Assembly: GCA_963704405.1 (NCBI GenBank)
Contig: OY969903.1
Span: 3,596,001 to 3,660,000, forward strand
Reading direction: 5' to 3'
DNA from: MFD01213-c1 sp963704405
GTDB lineage: Bacteria > Planctomycetota > Phycisphaerae > Tepidisphaerales > Tepidisphaeraceae
DNA length: 64,000 nt
The position numbers were made by a program, and so were the translations under genes. Shown here in pieces: positions 1 to 8,627 of this stretch; the first letter of the stretch is position 1; the number at the start of each line of letters is the position of its first letter. Under the pieces are notes generated by a model, which saw only the letters and a list, made by a program, of their open reading frames with translations, made no database searches and was not told the DNA's origin.

Positions 1-2
1 AT

Positions 3-287
3 ATGAATAAACGTTGGAGCGAAGAGTCTGAAATGTATCGAAGTCACGAGGGTTTCTCACTCGTGGTGGGGAGTTTCCACGAATCGGATCAGGATAGCTC
101 TTGCGAGGGTGGAATGAAGTGGGACAGTTGGCCCGCAAAATATGTTGTGGTCCCCACTCCATTCAGAATCCCCGTCCTCATGGCCGCACTTGGTGAGTTG
201 ACGAAGACGAATGCGATCGGACAACCAGAGACTGTTCGCAAGAAAATTCTGGAGGCCCTTGACACTTTCTCGCGGCCGCAAAGCTGA
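3..287 (+). CDS. hypothetical protein, possibly 5'-truncated by window edge
   Basis: An open frame of 94 codons starts with ATG at base 3, so the true start may lie upstream. I do not recognise the family. The product is hydrophilic, with a Trp/Pro-containing middle (WDSWPAKYVVVPTPFR) and a charged helical C-terminus. It has no signal peptide or membrane segment. It lies just outside the debris zone of a mobile element and is convergent with the truncated replication-relaxation gene. It could be an element cargo gene or a fragment. Confidence 0.4.
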   Translation: MNKRWSEESEMYRSHEGFSLVVGSFHESDQDSSCEGGMKWDSWPAKYVVVPTPFRIPVLMAALGELTKTNAIGQPETVRKKILEALDTFSRPQS

Positions 288-355
288 TTTCCGAGCGGAT
301 AAGGCTTGTAGGGTCCGCACCGCCAACGATGGATTGCCTTCCGTAAACGAATCTT

Positions 356-1139
356 TTACATGCCCTCCGCGGCGGACAGGGGAGTGAGTAACATGTGCTT
401 CGGAATATTCTGCTCAATGAATTCTTCACGCCTTGGCTGGCGCCGATAGCCGGAAAGGTGACGACGGCTTTCCACGTCGAATTGCGTGCCATCGGTCAGC
501 TTGAAATAGTCGCCGGGCTTCACCCAAATCGATCCAAGGGGATCGCTTGTCACTTCTTTCAATGTGGAAAGCCATACCAGATTGCGGAATGCCGGACGAT
601 CGAGAAGCAACCGCTCTGTGGTGTTGTTGCGGCGCTCCGCGGTGTTGAATGTCATCAATACGACAAAAGGGAACCGCTTAAACTCCGTTCGCGGCCGCCC
701 GAATCGTCTCGCCAAACCGCCGCGAGCGTAAAAGTCCCGATAGCAGGCTGCCCGAAGGGCGAGCGTCTCTTGTTCTTCCCTTGAGCGATCGACTTCGAGA
801 AAGAACATGTCCTCGAAGCGGCCGTTACTGTGCGCGCCTTGGATGCGAATGAATCCATCGGGTTTTACCAGAACCTCGCCGGCGCCTGCCTGATTCGCCG
901 TGAATTGGAAGAGCTTAGGCCAGGTAGCGAACTCTGTAACTTCATAGCCGTGCTTCGATGCTGTAGCTATAATGGCCGCCTTTACGTCCATGATATTCAG
1001 CTCATGCCGAAGGGTAAGTTCCGATACGTGAGCTCGCTTCTCTAAATGGGTCCATCCCACCGCGGGATATTCAGCCAGGATCCCGTGGGATTCCAGAATC
1101 CCAAACGCTTTGCGGCTTAAACCATACACCGCCGGACGC
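356..1139 (-). pseudogene. replication-relaxation family protein, 5'-truncated paralogue
   Basis: The translation matches the intact replication-relaxation protein at 3882-4880 along almost its whole length. Shared blocks include EYPAVGWTHLEKRA, PKLFQF, GEVLVKPDGFIRIQGA, FFLEVDRS, FPFVVLMTFNTAERRNNT and LGSIWVKP. The match starts only at about residue 70 of the intact copy, so the N-terminal winged-helix part is gone. Homology stops at about 1139, where a 24-bp palindrome begins; codons upstream of that (ORF to 1180) are unrelated and include the palindrome. I read it as a remnant of an older related element, beheaded by recombination. It still has an open frame, so a short protein may be made. 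Confidence 0.75.
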
Positions 1140-1160
1140 TCCCAAGCGTTTTGGGGAGCA
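1137..1160. repeat. left copy of 23-24 bp imperfect palindrome flanking the island
   Basis: The core reads CTCCCAAGCGTTTTGGGGAG and is imperfectly self-complementary. A near-identical copy (one T shorter) is at 16639-16661. Both are followed by TTTGCAAATG, here at 1173-1182 after an extra spacer. The left copy lies exactly where homology to the replication-relaxation gene ends and about 50 bp before an integrase remnant, so it may be an attachment or recombination site. Immediately downstream is a second inverted repeat, GCAAATGC-GTT-GCATTTGC. Confidence 0.6.
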
Positions 1161-1207
1161 CATTGCGAGCAGTTTTGCAAATGCGTTGCATTTGCGTTGG
1201 GAGTCCG

Positions 1208-1494
1208 ATGGCCTGGCTCGAAAACCGGAAGGGACGATTTCGTGTGTCGTTCCGATACGGCGGAAAAATGTACATCATGAGTTGAAGACTGAAAATGAAA
1301 AGGAGGCTCAAGCTCTGGTCGGGCGGGTAGAAGAAAATTTGATCTTACTGGAACGCGGCAAGCTCGAACCGCCGATGGACGGGGAGTTGGGCGTATTCCT
1401 CATCTCCGATGGCTAGATCAATTCAAAGCCGAAGATTGCGGAATCCCTGCCACTTTCGACGTTCTTCCGACGCTATGCCCAGGAATTCACGAAG
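1208..1494 (+). pseudogene. tyrosine integrase N-terminal fragment, frameshifted and interrupted by a stop
   Basis: The ATG at 1208 opens a frame reading MAWLENRKGRFRVSFRYGGK, then shifts near 1265-1275 into one reading HELKTENEKEAQALVGRVEE. This is the arm-binding N-terminal domain typical of planctomycete site-specific integrases. A TAG at 1414-1416 interrupts 'FLISDG', where the family continues with a lysine. The frame stays open afterwards with integrase-like sequence (PLSTFFRRYAQEF) until about 1494. The core-binding and catalytic domains are absent. The remnant is non-functional. Confidence 0.7.
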
Positions 1495-1800
1495 GGTGTC
1501 ATTGTAGAAGGATTCCCCTCGACGTGGTGGCTGTGGCAGCACGGCCACACGGCGGTTGTGGGCCTCATGGGGAATAGCTGCTCCGAAACGCAGGCAACGC
1601 TCATCGTCGCACTTGCTGAGCCCGATGGAAAGATATGGCTGCTTGCTGATGGCGATGAAGCGGCCATCCTCTGCGCCAAAAGCGTCTTGTACCAGGTGTC
1701 GCCCCATCGCTTCATCCGCTGGATTCCGCTCGATGGGGGACTACAGCCTACCGATCTGTCGAAGGAAAAACTCCATCACTACCTGCGCCAGAATCCGTAG
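1495..1800 (+). pseudogene. TOPRIM-domain fragment (primase-like), fused in frame to the integrase remnant
   Basis: From 1498 the reading frame gives VIVEGFPSTWWLWQHG, then VVGLMGNSCSETQATLI, then WLLADGDEA, and ends LHHYLRQNP. The glutamate in VEGF and the DGD pair are the metal-binding signature of TOPRIM domains as found in phage or plasmid primases. No primase zinc-binding or catalytic N-terminus is present. The fragment continues in the same frame as the integrase remnant, so a deletion probably joined two genes at about 1490-1500. An internal ATG at 1558 starts an 80-codon open frame, but that lacks the catalytic glutamate. A strong terminator follows. Confidence 0.65.
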
Positions 1801-1810
1801 TGCCCTCAGT

Positions 1811-1846
1811 AATTGACCGACCCGCTAAGGTCGGTCAATTTTATTT
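1811..1846 (+). terminator. rho-independent terminator
   Basis: A perfect 12-bp stem (AATTGACCGACC / GGTCGGTCAATT) with a 6-nt loop is followed by TTATTT. It sits 10 bp after the stop of the TOPRIM remnant. From here to 2159 I see no gene; the stretch should hold the promoter of the next gene, but I could not assign one with confidence. Confidence 0.8.
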
Positions 1847-2159
1847 CGTCGAAAGTACCTTAGCCGGATGAAATGCGAGCGAGTATTTTCGCGCGTCCGA
1901 TTCAGCGCTACGACGCGTCATCCTGCTATGTAAATTGAAGCAGGCGTTCGCAGTCACGTCAATATGGACACTTGCGGCTTCGATGGTATCCTTCTATGAA
2001 GTTCAACCGCTTGTCTTTAGCAAGCGATATGTGGACACGGATGTCCGCCGAAGCGAGTAAGGATGCTGCCAATTGACCGTCCCAACCGACAGTTTAAGCA
2101 TATCCCCAATTCCAGCGGCGCCACCCGAATCTTGCAACCATTTGCAAAACGGAGGCGCA

Positions 2160-2681
2160 ATGTTGCCTTCCCCACGTTCGTCGGACGAATTCCGTCCAGA
2201 GTCTTGGTCCGTACCTTGTCATCGCAGGCGAATATATCAAGTAGATGATGCTCATTGGATAGAGGTGCGCGACACGCTTCAGCGGGAGTTTATCGGAGAA
2301 GGTTTCCCACGGGGAACGCTTCTAGTCAGCATTTCCAACACGGACGAAAGAAAACTCATGCGTTTGTTGTCCACTTGGATGGCGCAGCGTACGCTAGAGC
2401 GGGACGGCGCATGGGATGTCGTCCAGGCCCCCGCGATGACCCGCCGATGCCGTTTGATTCAGATTACCGATCCGGCTGGGCTGTTGCCCAATGGCGAGGT
2501 TGTGGAGATTTGGGATTTCGTCGAAGAGCCCTGCGAATACCGTGAGGAGATGCCTCAAGGCACAACATTGTGCAAGTTCCAGGATTTCTCTACGATGTTC
2601 GTCTTTAAGCAGATTAGGCAATTTCGACGCGACCATGGGATCGTGTCGGTCCGGCGATGGGCAATGCCGATGACGGCATAG
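2160..2681 (+). CDS. hypothetical protein
   Basis: The 173-codon frame is assigned from ATG 2160 because GGAGG lies 5-9 bases upstream; the frame is open 29 codons further upstream without a better site. I do not recognise the family. The product is soluble and charged, with no signal peptide or membrane helix. It contains HWIEVRDTLQREF and a C-terminal FKQIRQFRRDHG segment. It is followed by a clear terminator and lies between element debris and a D-amino-acid oxidase gene, so it is probably accessory. Confidence 0.6.
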   Translation: MLPSPRSSDEFRPESWSVPCHRRRIYQVDDAHWIEVRDTLQREFIGEGFPRGTLLVSISNTDERKLMRLLSTWMAQRTLERDGAWDVVQAPAMTRRCRLIQITDPAGLLPNGEVVEIWDFVEEPCEYREEMPQGTTLCKFQDFSTMFVFKQIRQFRRDHGIVSVRRWAMPMTA

Positions 2682-2713
2682 TTAAGATCAAGCTTGGTTT
2701 TGCGCTCACATGA

Positions 2714-2741
2714 AGCACCGTTCTAGCGGTGCTTTTTTCTT
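2714..2741 (+). terminator. rho-independent terminator
   Basis: A 7-bp stem AGCACCG/CGGTGCT with a 6-nt loop is followed by a TTTTTCTTT tract. It ends transcription of the preceding hypothetical gene, 32 bp after its stop codon. Confidence 0.8.
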
Positions 2742-2788
2742 TGGGTTCATTTTGAAATCTGCTATAAGTTTCGATGGGAGATCTGGGC

Positions 2789-3793
2789 ATGAAACATATT
2801 AAGGTGATTGGTGCCGGCGTGATTGGGCTTTCAATTGCGGCTAGTGCTGCCGAAGCGAATGAGGATATTGCCGTTAGCGTCATTGCCGAGAAGATGACCC
2901 CGGAAGTCACCTCATCAGTGGCTGCGGCGTTTTGGCTGCCATTTCATGTTGAAGGACTGAAACGTGAATGGGCGACGGAAACGCTCGATCATTTCAACAT
3001 ACTGACGGCGGAAAAATCCTCAGGGGTGTATCGGGTGCTCGGAGAGGAATATTTCCAATCCGCTAATATTCGCGATGTTTGGATACAAAATGCATGGTGG
3101 CGCGATCTTGAAAGCATCTCCTTCAATTCGTTGCCGTCGAGTCGTGTTCCTGCCGGCTTCGCCGCAGGCGTGGGCTACACCGTGCCCGTAGTGCATATGC
3201 CCACTTACCTGTCATATCTTGCGGATCGCTGTGCTCGGAACGGGCGCACAGGGATAGAAATTCGAAAGGTTAACTCACTTCTTGAGGAGCTTGATTCAGC
3301 ATCGATCGTTATCAACTGCACTGGATTGGGAAGCCGCATCGGGATTGATGACTTATCAGATGACTTGTTGTTTTCCTGTCGAGGACAGGTCGTGTGCATC
3401 GAGCCTATCCCGGAAGTTGATCGCTTGATCTTCTTGACGACCGGAGAATATGGAATCGATCGTCCTCTTTACATCGTGCCCCGTCGATGGCCCGGTGGTG
3501 CCGATGTAATCTTGGGGGGAACGGCATTTGACTTCGACTACAACGAAAGTCCCAACGAACAAGACACACGGCTCATCATCGACCGTTGCGCAGAAATCAT
3601 TCCAGCCATCCACTCAGCTCGGATCCGCGAAGTCCGCGTAGGTTTGCGACCAGTACGATCAGTTCCGGGTGTCCGTCTTGATTGCGATTCTCGTCCCCAG
3701 TATGAGGGTCGTCTTTGGCATTGTTACGGACATGGAGGTGCGGGCGTATCTCTTTCGTGGGGTTGCGCAGGCCATGGTACGGTCGCTCATTAA
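2789..3793 (+). CDS. FAD-dependent D-amino-acid oxidase family protein
   Basis: The N-terminus (KVIGAGVIGLSIA) is a Rossmann dinucleotide-binding motif. The C-terminus WHCYGHGGAGVSLSWG matches the conserved FAD-binding end of D-amino-acid oxidases. In between are the family blocks VINCTGLGSR, CRGQVV, YIVPRR and VRVGLRPVRS. The predicted reaction is oxidative deamination of a D-amino acid to the oxo acid with H2O2 release. I start at ATG 2789 because GGGAG lies about 10 bases upstream; ATG 2774 has no ribosome-binding site. The length of 334 residues is normal. No partner gene is adjacent, and its presence inside an accessory region suggests acquisition as cargo. Substrate preference (for example D-aspartate versus neutral D-amino acids) cannot be read from the sequence. 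Confidence 0.88.
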   Translation: MKHIKVIGAGVIGLSIAASAAEANEDIAVSVIAEKMTPEVTSSVAAAFWLPFHVEGLKREWATETLDHFNILTAEKSSGVYRVLGEEYFQSANIRDVWIQNAWWRDLESISFNSLPSSRVPAGFAAGVGYTVPVVHMPTYLSYLADRCARNGRTGIEIRKVNSLLEELDSASIVINCTGLGSRIGIDDLSDDLLFSCRGQVVCIEPIPEVDRLIFLTTGEYGIDRPLYIVPRRWPGGADVILGGTAFDFDYNESPNEQDTRLIIDRCAEIIPAIHSARIREVRVGLRPVRSVPGVRLDCDSRPQYEGRLWHCYGHGGAGVSLSWGCAGHGTVAH

Positions 3794-3881
3794 TGTGAAC
3801 CTCGTTGCCTAATTATGACTGGCGATTCGTTGGCCATAATTGTCGATCTGGTCCTCGCTTCAAGAACCCTAATCTCGTCTG

Positions 3882-4880
3882 TCAGGCCTTACTCTTTGAC
3901 GACGGGGGAATTAGTAGCGGATGCTTCAGAATATTACCCTCTATGAATGCTTCCCGTTCCGGCTGACGCCGATAGCCGGAAGGGTGATGGCGGTTTTCCA
4001 CGTCGAATTCCGTGTCATTGGTGAGTTTCAAATAGTCACTGGGCTTAACCCAAATAGATCCCAATGGATCAGTCGTCACTTCTTTCAATGTTGAAAGCCA
4101 CACTTGATTGCGGATCGGCGGGGAATTGAGAAGTAGGCGTTCCGCCGTATTATTCCGCCTCTCCGCCGTATTGAACGTCATCAACACAACGAACGGGAAC
4201 TGTTTGAACTCCCCTCGCGGACGGCCGAAGCGGCTAGCCAAACCGCCGCGTGCGTAATAGTCACGGTAACACGCGGCTCGGAGCGCGAGCGTCTCTTGTT
4301 CTTCGCTTGAACGATCTACCTCTAAGAAAAACATATCCTCGAATTGGCCGTCGGAATCTGCACCTTGGATGCGAATGAATCCATCGGGTTTGACCAGCAC
4401 CTCGCCAGTGCCGGGCTGATTTGCCATAAACTGAAAAAGCTTCGGCCACGTTGCAAACTCGACGACGGAGTAACCTGCCGCTTCGGCTTTCGACGTGAGG
4501 GCTGCACGAACATCCATGACATTCAGTTCATGATCGAGGGTCATTCGTGATACGCGGGCGCGTTTTTCAAGGTGTGACCATCCGACCGATGGATATTCCT
4601 GGAGAACCCCAGCCTCTTCAAGAATTTGAAACGCCTTCTTGCCGAGGCAGTGAACGACCGGTTCCGTTGCTCGCCGGGGACGTTCAATGATGATGCCGGC
4701 TTCCTTGAGTTTCTGAACTCGCTTGCGAGCGGCCGTGATCTTGCCGCCAAAATACAATGTCGAAAGATGGTGGATCGTGGCAACGCGGGAATCAAAAAGA
4801 CCCCGCAGTATTGCGAGGTCTCTCGGTTGTAAAACCGGCCCGGTGTTATCCGCAATCAATGCCATAACGCAGTATATCAC
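3882..4880 (-). CDS. replication-relaxation family protein
   Basis: The 332-residue protein has an N-terminal winged-helix region (LQPRDLAILRGLFDSRVATI, then a second helix ARKRVQKLKEAGII). A conserved core follows (SHLEKRARVSRMTLDHELNV, EFATWPKLFQF, VKPDGFIRI, FFLEVDRSSEEQETL), characteristic of the replication-relaxation family of plasmids and integrative elements, which is thought to act at replication or transfer origins. Its start overlaps the stop of the ATPase gene upstream by four bases, so the two are translationally coupled. A 5'-truncated paralogue lies at 356-1139. An alternative start is ATG 4865. Confidence 0.8.
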   Translation of the reverse strand: MIYCVMALIADNTGPVLQPRDLAILRGLFDSRVATIHHLSTLYFGGKITAARKRVQKLKEAGIIIERPRRATEPVVHCLGKKAFQILEEAGVLQEYPSVGWSHLEKRARVSRMTLDHELNVMDVRAALTSKAEAAGYSVVEFATWPKLFQFMANQPGTGEVLVKPDGFIRIQGADSDGQFEDMFFLEVDRSSEEQETLALRAACYRDYYARGGLASRFGRPRGEFKQFPFVVLMTFNTAERRNNTAERLLLNSPPIRNQVWLSTLKEVTTDPLGSIWVKPSDYLKLTNDTEFDVENRHHPSGYRRQPEREAFIEGNILKHPLLIPPSSKSKA

Positions 4881-7222
4881 GACACGTTTTTGGTCTTTTC
4901 GTCCGCGCTCGCCGCGATACCCTTGGGATTGATTCGTCGCCGGGGACGTTCGATATCATCCGTGACGACGATCGTGACAAGATTGAATTCCTGATCGCGT
5001 TCAAGAACCCTTCGGTGGGCTTCTTCAAGAGGCAACGCAAGACCGGACTCCCGTTGGTACCAGCCAGTGCATACCTCCATGCAGACGTGGCTAATCGAAG
5101 GTCGATTGACATCATCGGTTCTAATCAGCACCGGCGCCCGCATGTCGCCGGCAAGGATGTATGCTTCGCGGTCTTGAAGGCCGAAGATGTTCCGCATGGC
5201 GAGAAAGCGTTGCTCATCGATCGTCCAAAATATTGGCGCATTGGCTTCCTTGCCGGTGATCGGGATCAGCATGGGGCTGGATGTAATGCTATTCCCCTTG
5301 GCGGTGGACCACGATTTACTTTTACCCACGGTGTCGGCTTCGCTCTTTCCGTCGGTTTCGCCGCCGCCATAGCTGTCAGCCATTCCTTCGCTCCATGATT
5401 CCTGGGTGCCAACGGTGTCGGCGGTGCCGACCGAAGTGGAAAAGTCCTCGTGACTGCTTTCACTCAACGTCCCGCTGCGGCTCGTTCCGCCGCCTCGGCT
5501 CAGTGAGTGCTGGGAGCTTTCAGACTCATCGCCCCCGCGTGCGCGGTTTCGGGACTGGCCCCACGAGTCGGATTTACCTTCAGCCAGCGATTCTGAGACA
5601 GCGACACGTTTCGTCGCATCGTTTAAGGAGAGTTGGTGCTTGCCGTAGCCATCGGAATTCTCCAAAAGTTCATGATAGTTAGGTCGCCGGCCTCCTCGCG
5701 TGATCTGCTTCTTCAATTCATCAGGCGGCTCTCCCAAATCCTGGGACACGTTCGCGGATCGTGAGCGAATTCCGCTGCCGCCTGCGGTTTCGCCGTCGCT
5801 CTCGCTCCAGTTCAATCCGCGGCTCGTACCGCGAGTTTCTCCGCTCGACCACTGATCACTATCGCTCACTCCCAAACTCACCGATCTAGCGCTGCCGGTT
5901 GTGGTACCAACCGTAGAGCTGTCCGTATGGCTCTCCGACGTTCCGATCGAGTGGCTGCTTGAATCGGTATGACTCCAATTCGACCCGACCGAGTGGCTAC
6001 GTCCTGACGTATGGCTCAGTTGCTTGCCGCCGCCCTTTGTTTTGGTCGCGCTATGGCCGAAACTTGACATGTACTGCACGGTATGTCCCAGAACTTTGGT
6101 TGAATAATGCTGGTGCTTCACCTTGAGCGGATCAAATGTTGAGAAGTGAAGCTGGTTTGCAGCAAGCTCTAAATTCTCGGGCGAGCGAAGACGGAAGACG
6201 ATTTTCGAACGGGTGTTTTCCATCACTTCGTCGAAGATGCGTTGCCCGTACTGGCCGCCGTTTAGAATCTGTCGGGGGAATTGGTTGACCATCGTCATTC
6301 CAACGCCAAACCCTCGCGAAGCTGCCAGATTCTCCGCCATCGTCGGCGTCAAAAATCGCCAGAACTCGTCGAGGAAGACGTAGAATGGCTTTACGCTGTC
6401 GCTCTTGCCGCGCTCGTCGCACGCGACCTGCAAATCAGAAAGCAAAAGTGTCGCGAAGAGATCCACGTTCTGCCGCGACACATACCCGCGATCAGTACCG
6501 AGACTCACGAGAATAATCTGCCCCTTGTCGAGTGCCGTTCCAAGATCAAGGGATACATCTTGCTGGCCGAACATCGAACGCATCACCGGGTTCAAAAGGA
6601 ATCGCCGAAAGCGATTGATCGAGCTTGAAATCGCGATTTCAAAATCCTTGTGGTTGCGACGTGCCCATTCCCAGTCACGGCGCACCATGGGGTCGGCGAT
6701 CCGCTCGATCGCGACGTGCCCTCCCGGCGTAAAAAGCTGAGCGGCATCGGCGAGCGTCTTCTTTTCGTGATAGAGCGTGTAGAGCGCATTCAACGCCCAG
6801 CGTTCAAGCAATGGCGTTTCGCTCGTGCCCGCCTGGCCCCACACATGGGCCATCGCCCGCACAAAATTGTCGATGATGACTGACGGCTCGGCGGACCGTT
6901 GCCTGAGCACGTTGTAGGAAACGATTTGATCCCGCCTGCGAAAATCGATCGGGACGATCGGAAGGTGAAATAATCTATTCGCGGCAATCCATGCCATGAT
7001 GCCGTCGAAGGTGTCGCCGTGCGGGTCAACAAGAACCAACCCGCAACGGGTCCGGGGCCATGCCTTGATGTCCTGCCGGACCAGTCCTTGAAGGTACCGG
7101 CTCTTGCCGGCGCCAGTGTTTCCGACAATCCACGCATGCTGGAGTCGGTGATTGTGTTTGAGGACGATCGGTGATCGATCGCGGGATCTTCCGAGGTCGA
7201 GATTGTTGCCTTGTGAGGCCAT
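4877..7222 (-). CDS. VirD4/HerA-type DNA-transfer ATPase with a long Ser/Gly-rich insert
   Basis: The 781-residue protein has a Walker A motif (GNTGAGKS, about residue 34-41), a VLVDPHGD motif, and a Walker B strand with acidic pair (FYVFLDEFWRF, about residue 297). These place it with coupling-protein/HerA ATPases that pump DNA during conjugation or element transfer. There is no N-terminal membrane anchor, so it may be a soluble form. Residues of roughly 385-640 form a low-complexity stretch rich in Ser, Gly, Thr, His and Asp (repeats such as GTSESHTDSSTVGTTTG) that splits the C-terminal domain (ITGKEANAPIFWTIDEQRF onward). It is the first gene after the structured 7223-7742 spacer and is coupled to the replication-relaxation gene. 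The likely role is mobilisation of the element; no relaxase is recognised nearby. Confidence 0.78.
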   Translation of the reverse strand: MASQGNNLDLGRSRDRSPIVLKHNHRLQHAWIVGNTGAGKSRYLQGLVRQDIKAWPRTRCGLVLVDPHGDTFDGIMAWIAANRLFHLPIVPIDFRRRDQIVSYNVLRQRSAEPSVIIDNFVRAMAHVWGQAGTSETPLLERWALNALYTLYHEKKTLADAAQLFTPGGHVAIERIADPMVRRDWEWARRNHKDFEIAISSSINRFRRFLLNPVMRSMFGQQDVSLDLGTALDKGQIILVSLGTDRGYVSRQNVDLFATLLLSDLQVACDERGKSDSVKPFYVFLDEFWRFLTPTMAENLAASRGFGVGMTMVNQFPRQILNGGQYGQRIFDEVMENTRSKIVFRLRSPENLELAANQLHFSTFDPLKVKHQHYSTKVLGHTVQYMSSFGHSATKTKGGGKQLSHTSGRSHSVGSNWSHTDSSSHSIGTSESHTDSSTVGTTTGSARSVSLGVSDSDQWSSGETRGTSRGLNWSESDGETAGGSGIRSRSANVSQDLGEPPDELKKQITRGGRRPNYHELLENSDGYGKHQLSLNDATKRVAVSESLAEGKSDSWGQSRNRARGGDESESSQHSLSRGGGTSRSGTLSESSHEDFSTSVGTADTVGTQESWSEGMADSYGGGETDGKSEADTVGKSKSWSTAKGNSITSSPMLIPITGKEANAPIFWTIDEQRFLAMRNIFGLQDREAYILAGDMRAPVLIRTDDVNRPSISHVCMEVCTGWYQRESGLALPLEEAHRRVLERDQEFNLVTIVVTDDIERPRRRINPKGIAASADEKTKNVS

Positions 7223-7742
7223 GGTTGTTCGGCTGCTAAGCCGCTCCTTTTACGTGAGGGGGGTTTGGCGGCGTGAGCCGCAACGGCGTGTCGCTTCGCG
7301 ACACAAACGCTCCGATGCGGATGCCTTTACCCTTCGCGTGACCCTTCTACATTGTTAGCCAACATGAATGCAAGTCATTATTTTACATGGTGTTGCATTC
7401 ATGTTGTTGTTGTATTGCATTTGTGGGGAGGTTGTCGGGGCTTAAATGTATGGCGGTACTCCGCCATTCAATTTTTGGCTTCGGCCCCGACTTCGGTCCT
7501 TTGGTGAGAACGACCTTAGTCGCAGCGCAACCCGAGCTTCAGCGAGCCGTGAGGAAAGGACCGAAGTCGGGGGCGGTAGCCGCCCGACAACCTCCCCACA
7601 ACTCGTTGTTTGTGCGGGTTTTCCGCACGAACACCCCCTTCTAAGCATGTTAGAAGGGGGCCTAGAAGGGTCACGCGAAGGGAAATGGAGGAGAAAATTG
7701 CTTTCCGTGAAAGCTACATTTTCGAATTTGTCTTTTTGTCCG
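7223..7742. other. non-coding region with nested inverted repeats (candidate oriT/replication or regulatory site)
   Basis: This 520-bp gap holds no convincing gene but is unusually self-complementary. Perfect inverted repeats are: 7330-7349 with 7663-7682 (20 bp); 7421-7439 with 7583-7601 (19 bp); 7485-7502 with 7555-7572 (18 bp); 7361-7373 with 7393-7405 (13 bp); 7634-7644 with 7650-7660 (11 bp); 7288-7294 with 7298-7304 (7 bp). GGCGG/CCGCC hairpins lie at 7452-7465 and 7572-7584. The three largest pairs are nested, so a single strand could fold into one long stem with side hairpins. It also must contain the promoter of the ATPase gene. Options are an origin of transfer, a single-strand origin, or a fold-back MITE with 20-bp ends. 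Confidence 0.6.
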
Positions 7743-8627
7743 TTAGGACAATTTGTTTTTTGACTCTGCGATTTTCAGTGCGTCTTTGAGAGACGCGATC
7801 ACTTGCCCGCGAGTGAGCGTCTCGCTCTGACTTTGGATGATGACGATCGTTCCCTGCTTCGTTGCATACGCTTGTTTCGGCTTCGGTGACGAAGTCGTTT
7901 CCGATCGCACAGGCTTCCCCTTGAGCCTGTCGATCTCATCGCGGATTTCCTTTTGGGTTGCCCCAGAAAGCAGCTGATCGATGAGTCTTGCTTGGTGACC
8001 TTCATCGTCTAAGCGTGCGACGCGAATCATGGCATCGTACGGAATGGAAAGTTGGGTCAACCCAACTTTTTGCTGAAGCGTCACCGGGAGTGTGATGATC
8101 CGGAGCATCCCGCTCACCCAGGTCTTGTCCTTGCCAATGAGGTGAGCAAGATCATCCTGCGTTTTCACACGGTCGTCTTCATCGAGGAGAGCTTGCAGTG
8201 CCTCGGCCATTTCGACAGGGCCAACGTCTTCACGTTGAACATTGCTGATGATTGACTTCACCCGGCGAGTGATTTCATCATCGGGCTCCCGGATGAGCAC
8301 TTCCACCTGGTTTAGCCCGGCAGCTTTTGCGGCGCGATAGCGGCGGTGACCAGTGACGATCCGGTACGCCCCCTCATCGTTCTCGACACCGGTGACGGTA
8401 ATCGGTTCGATGAGTCCCACCGCTTTGATGGACGCAATCAAACCTTCCATATTCCGGAAGGTCCGACGTTCGTTACGCTCATCCTCGTGAAGCCGGTCGA
8501 TGCTCACAACGAGCCGACCTCGTTTTTTCAGTCCCGCATCTGTTCCGCTCAGTCCCTCTTTGACGAGATCCAGACGTGTTTTCCCCTCAGGCAGCTTGGT
8601 CATGTTGTTGAATTGATTCTGGTTCAC
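7743..8627 (-). CDS. parB: ParB-family partition protein
   Basis: The N-terminal half carries the ParB/Sulfiredoxin-like domain with the sequence TGHRRYRAAKAAG, the CTP-binding motif of ParB proteins. It is followed by the helix-turn-helix region (TQDDLAHLIGKDKTWVSGML). The product should bind a centromere site and load onto flanking DNA with CTP. At 294 residues the length is typical. The 5' end overlaps the end of parA by 41 bases (17 if ATG 8603 is used), forming a parAB operon downstream of rep. A 20-bp palindrome that may be its binding site lies inside its own coding sequence at 8049-8068. Confidence 0.92.
   Translation of the reverse strand: MNQNQFNNMTKLPEGKTRLDLVKEGLSGTDAGLKKRGRLVVSIDRLHEDERNERRTFRNMEGLIASIKAVGLIEPITVTGVENDEGAYRIVTGHRRYRAAKAAGLNQVEVLIREPDDEITRRVKSIISNVQREDVGPVEMAEALQALLDEDDRVKTQDDLAHLIGKDKTWVSGMLRIITLPVTLQQKVGLTQLSIPYDAMIRVARLDDEGHQARLIDQLLSGATQKEIRDEIDRLKGKPVRSETTSSPKPKQAYATKQGTIVIIQSQSETLTRGQVIASLKDALKIAESKNKLS
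8049..8068. repeat. 20-bp palindrome copy 1 (candidate parS)
   Basis: AAGTTGGGTCAACCCAACTT has two 9-bp arms around a CA centre. The same sequence recurs at 9541-9560 on the other strand and, with two changes at one end, at 11521-11540. All three lie within the rep-parAB-recombinase segment and inside coding sequence. Their nature and placement fit a ParB binding site. Confidence 0.6.
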
